From positions 1 through 54,111 of the forward strand of contig JAURPI010000026.1 of assembly GCA_030835385.1 (NCBI GenBank): a stretch of DNA of 54,111 nt, given 5' to 3'. The position numbers and the translations under genes are program-made. Every line of letters begins with the position of its first letter. Positions within the stretch are counted from its first letter, which is position 1. The DNA is from Alphaproteobacteria bacterium. Lineage in GTDB: Bacteria > Pseudomonadota > Alphaproteobacteria > Rhodospirillales > Rhodospirillaceae. The notes under the pieces are model-generated. The model was not told the origin of the DNA. It saw only the letters and a list, made by a program, of their open reading frames with translations, and ran no database searches. This document shows positions 52,701 through 54,111 of this stretch, piece after piece.

Positions 52701-53010
52701 ACGAGAACGACTCATTGTGTGACAGCTTGTTGCGAACCATAACAAGTTCATTGACGAGTGATCGTTCCGCCCGACCAAGTACTGCTTTGAACGCGTCTAC
52801 CCAGAATCGATCGATGACATTGAACAAAGCGTGCTGGTCCCATCCAAACTGTCCGTTCTTGCCAGCACGAAGGCTAGGCAGTTTTTCGGATACTTGGGCC
52901 TGCCAATGTCCAGTTAAAGAACTTTCAAGCCGCTTTTCGACAAACGGGACTAGTGCTTCTGGGAGGAGCTCCATTCCCTCAAAAACTGTCTGTCGTGCGC
53001 TCTTCGCCAT
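49723..53010 (-). CDS. DUF499 AAA+ ATPase with N-terminal Swt1-like HEPN domain (anti-phage associated)
   Basis: A 1095-residue protein in two parts. Residues 1-125 look like the Swt1-type HEPN domain: helix FNVIDRFWVDAFKAVLGRAE, then MVRNKLSHNESFSYDDAERA, which has the RxxxxH motif Arg93-Asn-Lys-Leu-Ser-His98 of HEPN RNases. The rest is DUF499 (COG1483), an AAA+ ATPase: P-loop TNFGGGKTHS (246-255), DEWVAYLR in the Walker B region with Asp363-Glu364, and a long C-terminal part. An acidic, low-complexity stretch (about 1000-1040) precedes a small C-terminal domain. DUF499 proteins occur with DUF1156 methyltransferases in predicted defence islands. Start ATG 53010 is 12 bases after the upstream stop; its ribosome site TAGGAG overlaps that stop. 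Confidence 0.92.
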   Translation of the reverse strand: MAKSARQTVFEGMELLPEALVPFVEKRLESSLTGHWQAQVSEKLPSLRAGKNGQFGWDQHALFNVIDRFWVDAFKAVLGRAERSLVNELVMVRNKLSHNESFSYDDAERALDSMRRLMDAISAGETANQLSKMRDTILRTKFTELQRNEERKKSQKSEISVETVAGLMPWREVVEPHQDVATGEFQQAEFAADLGKVHNGSAPSEYRDPREFFSRTYLTDGLSTLLVGAAKRFSNSGGDPVVELQTNFGGGKTHSMLALYHMIGSAPTDDLSGLDQLLSMNDLTVPDKVGRAVLVGTSRGPQDIIKLKDGQEVRTTWGELAWQLGGEDAFKMVAENDAKGIAPGSNLLEELFKKCAPCLILIDEWVAYLRQIYKVDGLPSGSFDANLSFVQSLTEAVKASPGTLLVASLPASQIEVGGEGGQEALTRLKQTFSRVESPWRPASQDESYEIVRRRLFKEIPGDRFHHRDNTLKQFGKLYRDNSNDFPQGCADEDYRRKLEKAYPIHPELFDQLYTGWGSLEKFQRTRGVLRLMAQVIHELWMNNDPSVMIMPGSMAISSARVEPELLHYLDVTWQSIIAADVDGASSTPYKIDQAAPNLNRYSATRRVARSIFMGTAPMKGQENKGLDDKQINLGVVQPGERPAIFSDALRRLSNQAKFMHSDLGRYWYSMSASLNRIASDRAQQLDEALVLVEIDKTLATYINGITDRGHFDTVQVTPGTSADVPDEPGGVRAVVLGVAHPHSGRDGSNAMTEAKDILLQRGTTSRINRNTLVFFAAEMRQIDNLKEAMRASLAWAEIVRETERLNLTQSDSALAKAKSNEASETIKTRLKEAWCYLIYPWQDNAQAEVEWITAKISAQDGLLSRASKKLVSDEGLLPELGPARLDRELQKYIWNGKDHILLKDLWEYLNRYNYLPRLKNSDVLTKTVLASISGMIPGPFAYAERWDEENRTYAGIAIKQAAVPVVIDGESMIVRPAIAEAHLPKIPEEAGDDFGDGPEPDGFGDRPPSDKPETVDDEKLPTRFLGAVMISSDRPAKEIHQVVEGIIEQLTTIAGASVEIKLEIDADVPGGIDKGKSRTLLENANTLGFIDKELS

Positions 53011-53022
53011 TTAATCAGACTC

Positions 53023-54111
53023 CTACAAGTCAAGCTGCGTCTGACCATCACGGCGGACGTCATGTATCGTTTCAGCCAAGCGTGTTAGCTCAGTCCATAC
53101 GGCAATCAGAGTGTTATAGGATACAGCTTCCTTCGCATCATTTCGCTTGTTGGAACAAAGGTCGTAGAGGCAGTAGGCAAGGTCTTTAACTGCTTCTGCT
53201 TTTTCACTTCCATATTTTTTTAGAAGAATTGCGGCTTCATACTCACCTTCGTTCTCCAACGCCCTGATGAGATATTGGCAACACTCCCAAATCGTCAAAT
53301 GAGTATCGGTTTCGGGCTCCCAATCGTCTAAAAGCTCTTGCCGCTTTAGAATACGTACTTTGCCAGCTGCGCTCTCAACAATCCCAGCGTGCTTTACACT
53401 ATCAACTGCGATTCCCCTCGCCTGCGCTATGTTATTTGCCGTACCGAAATCGCCTTTTTCCATTCCGTATTGCTCGAACCAAGTGATTGCAAAACGCGTA
53501 TCAGCATCAAATTCCCCTTGTATTCCGCCAAGGTAATCGTCCAGCTCCTGATTAATGAGCTGAAGTGCGGTTTTGACACTCATTGGGCTGTCATTGCTCT
53601 CTAAAACGGAATTGTATCGAGAGAATATTCCCATGCCTGGCCCTATGGCAGACTGTGGCATGTCGGCAGGAGCAATATTGGCAGACTGTAGCTCAGCTAT
53701 CCCAGACGGCAATTCGCGCTTAAGCGCTCGAATAAATTCTGCGCGACTAATACTTTCAGCAGCTAGTTCCCTCTTACGGCAAACCAACACTACAGAGTTG
53801 GCGAGGGCATTAGCTCCAGACGCAATCATTCGATTAGAGAGTTCTGTCCGGAGGGGCCAAGTGCCGACCACGGCAAACCCCGCCCTAAGTATCGCGTCTA
53901 GGAAAGTTGCCCATCCCTTAGATGTAACGCCCTCGGTGCTGACTTCGCTTTGTTTGAAAGCATAGTATATCGTCGTTGGAAAACTCTCTGATGCATTCAT
54001 GGCCATACCTCGAATTGCTTCAGTCATTCCATCGAGAAAATGCTTTTCTGCGTGGCTTTTAGTTCTATGCCGGAACTGCGAGGCTACCAATTCGTCAGAT
54101 TTGGGTGCTGA
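53023..54111 (-). CDS. DUF1156 adenine-specific DNA methyltransferase, C-terminal part (runs off window)
   Basis: The last 362 residues of a larger protein; the frame stays open to the window edge (SAPKSDELVASQFRHRTKSH), so the true start lies beyond 54111. DUF1156 proteins (COG1743) are predicted adenine-specific DNA methylases of 900-1000 residues. The visible KSDELVASQFRH, TTIYYAFKQSE, AGFAVVGTWPLRTELSNRMI then ASGANALANSVVLVCRKRE segments match the C-terminal half of the methylase fold and the tail that follows; the catalytic DPPY-type motif must be upstream. It is directly upstream of the DUF499 gene, 12 bases apart, so both are one operon. Its role would be to mark or modify host DNA, inferred from the family. 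Confidence 0.88.
   Translation of the reverse strand, partial: SAPKSDELVASQFRHRTKSHAEKHFLDGMTEAIRGMAMNASESFPTTIYYAFKQSEVSTEGVTSKGWATFLDAILRAGFAVVGTWPLRTELSNRMIASGANALANSVVLVCRKRELAAESISRAEFIRALKRELPSGIAELQSANIAPADMPQSAIGPGMGIFSRYNSVLESNDSPMSVKTALQLINQELDDYLGGIQGEFDADTRFAITWFEQYGMEKGDFGTANNIAQARGIAVDSVKHAGIVESAAGKVRILKRQELLDDWEPETDTHLTIWECCQYLIRALENEGEYEAAILLKKYGSEKAEAVKDLAYCLYDLCSNKRNDAKEAVSYNTLIAVWTELTRLAETIHDVRRDGQTQLDL

Overview
The window looks like the chromosome of a moderate-GC, probably aerobic alphaproteobacterium. Nearly all of it is ordinary core metabolism. Evidence for the assignment: a methionine synthase split into two overlapping genes; the gene order polyprenyl synthase / DUF2007 / NPPF methyltransferase / S49 peptidase / glyQ-glyS / pyruvate phosphate dikinase; an Atm1-type ABC exporter; DUF6356 and DUF1499 proteins; and a dihydroorotase with the variant QxH metal motif that I associate with alphaproteobacterial homologues. 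I cannot place it below class level.

Layout. 1-4.4 kb: glmU-glmS (UDP-GlcNAc synthesis), then an A+T-rich sulfotransferase-like gene. 4.5-13.6 kb: a 1002-residue membrane-anchored coiled-coil protein (TipN-like architecture), divergent from a CI/LexA-type repressor; a decayed small gene; DUF6356 divergent from an Lrp/AsnC regulator; an Atm1-like ABC transporter; an AhpD-like enzyme translationally coupled to a 62-residue remnant of a succinate-semialdehyde dehydrogenase; DUF1499. 13.7-17.5 kb: split metH. 18-30 kb: a dead PAS histidine kinase, tRNA-Asp, a thiolase, and a minus-strand fatty acyl-CoA oxidation cluster (bifunctional hydratase/3-hydroxyacyl-CoA dehydrogenase, SDR, acyl-CoA dehydrogenase). 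Interspersed are several broken genes (lipoprotein, beta-lactamase-fold hydrolase, K+ channel) and an exported CpeT plus NAD(P)-binding fusion. 30-39.5 kb: a large exported hydrolase, dihydroorotase, an AsnB-type amidotransferase and three glycosyltransferases (surface glycan synthesis), then YgfZ. 39.5-49.2 kb: pyruvate phosphate dikinase carrying an N-terminal YdaS/Cro-like DNA-binding domain, glycyl-tRNA synthetase, S49 peptidase, methyltransferase, DUF2007, polyprenyl diphosphate synthase and tRNA-Pro(CGG).

49.2-54.1 kb: directly 3' of tRNA-Pro the sequence changes character. After about 560 bases without a convincing gene come a DUF499 AAA+ ATPase with an N-terminal Swt1-like HEPN domain and, upstream in the same operon, the C-terminal part of a DUF1156 adenine-specific DNA methyltransferase that runs off the window. 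These two families belong to a predicted, poorly characterised anti-phage system. The window therefore holds the edge of a defence island, probably inserted at the tRNA; the rest lies beyond base 54111.

The most interesting signals are (1) the HEPN-DUF499/DUF1156 defence operon at tRNA-Pro; (2) the HTH-PPDK fusion with a palindrome (GTAAGTT-N6-AACTTAC) about 40-60 bases upstream of its start, suggesting an enzyme that regulates its own gene; (3) the exported CpeT/NAD(P)-binding fusion; and (4) an unusual density of freshly broken genes between intact housekeeping genes.
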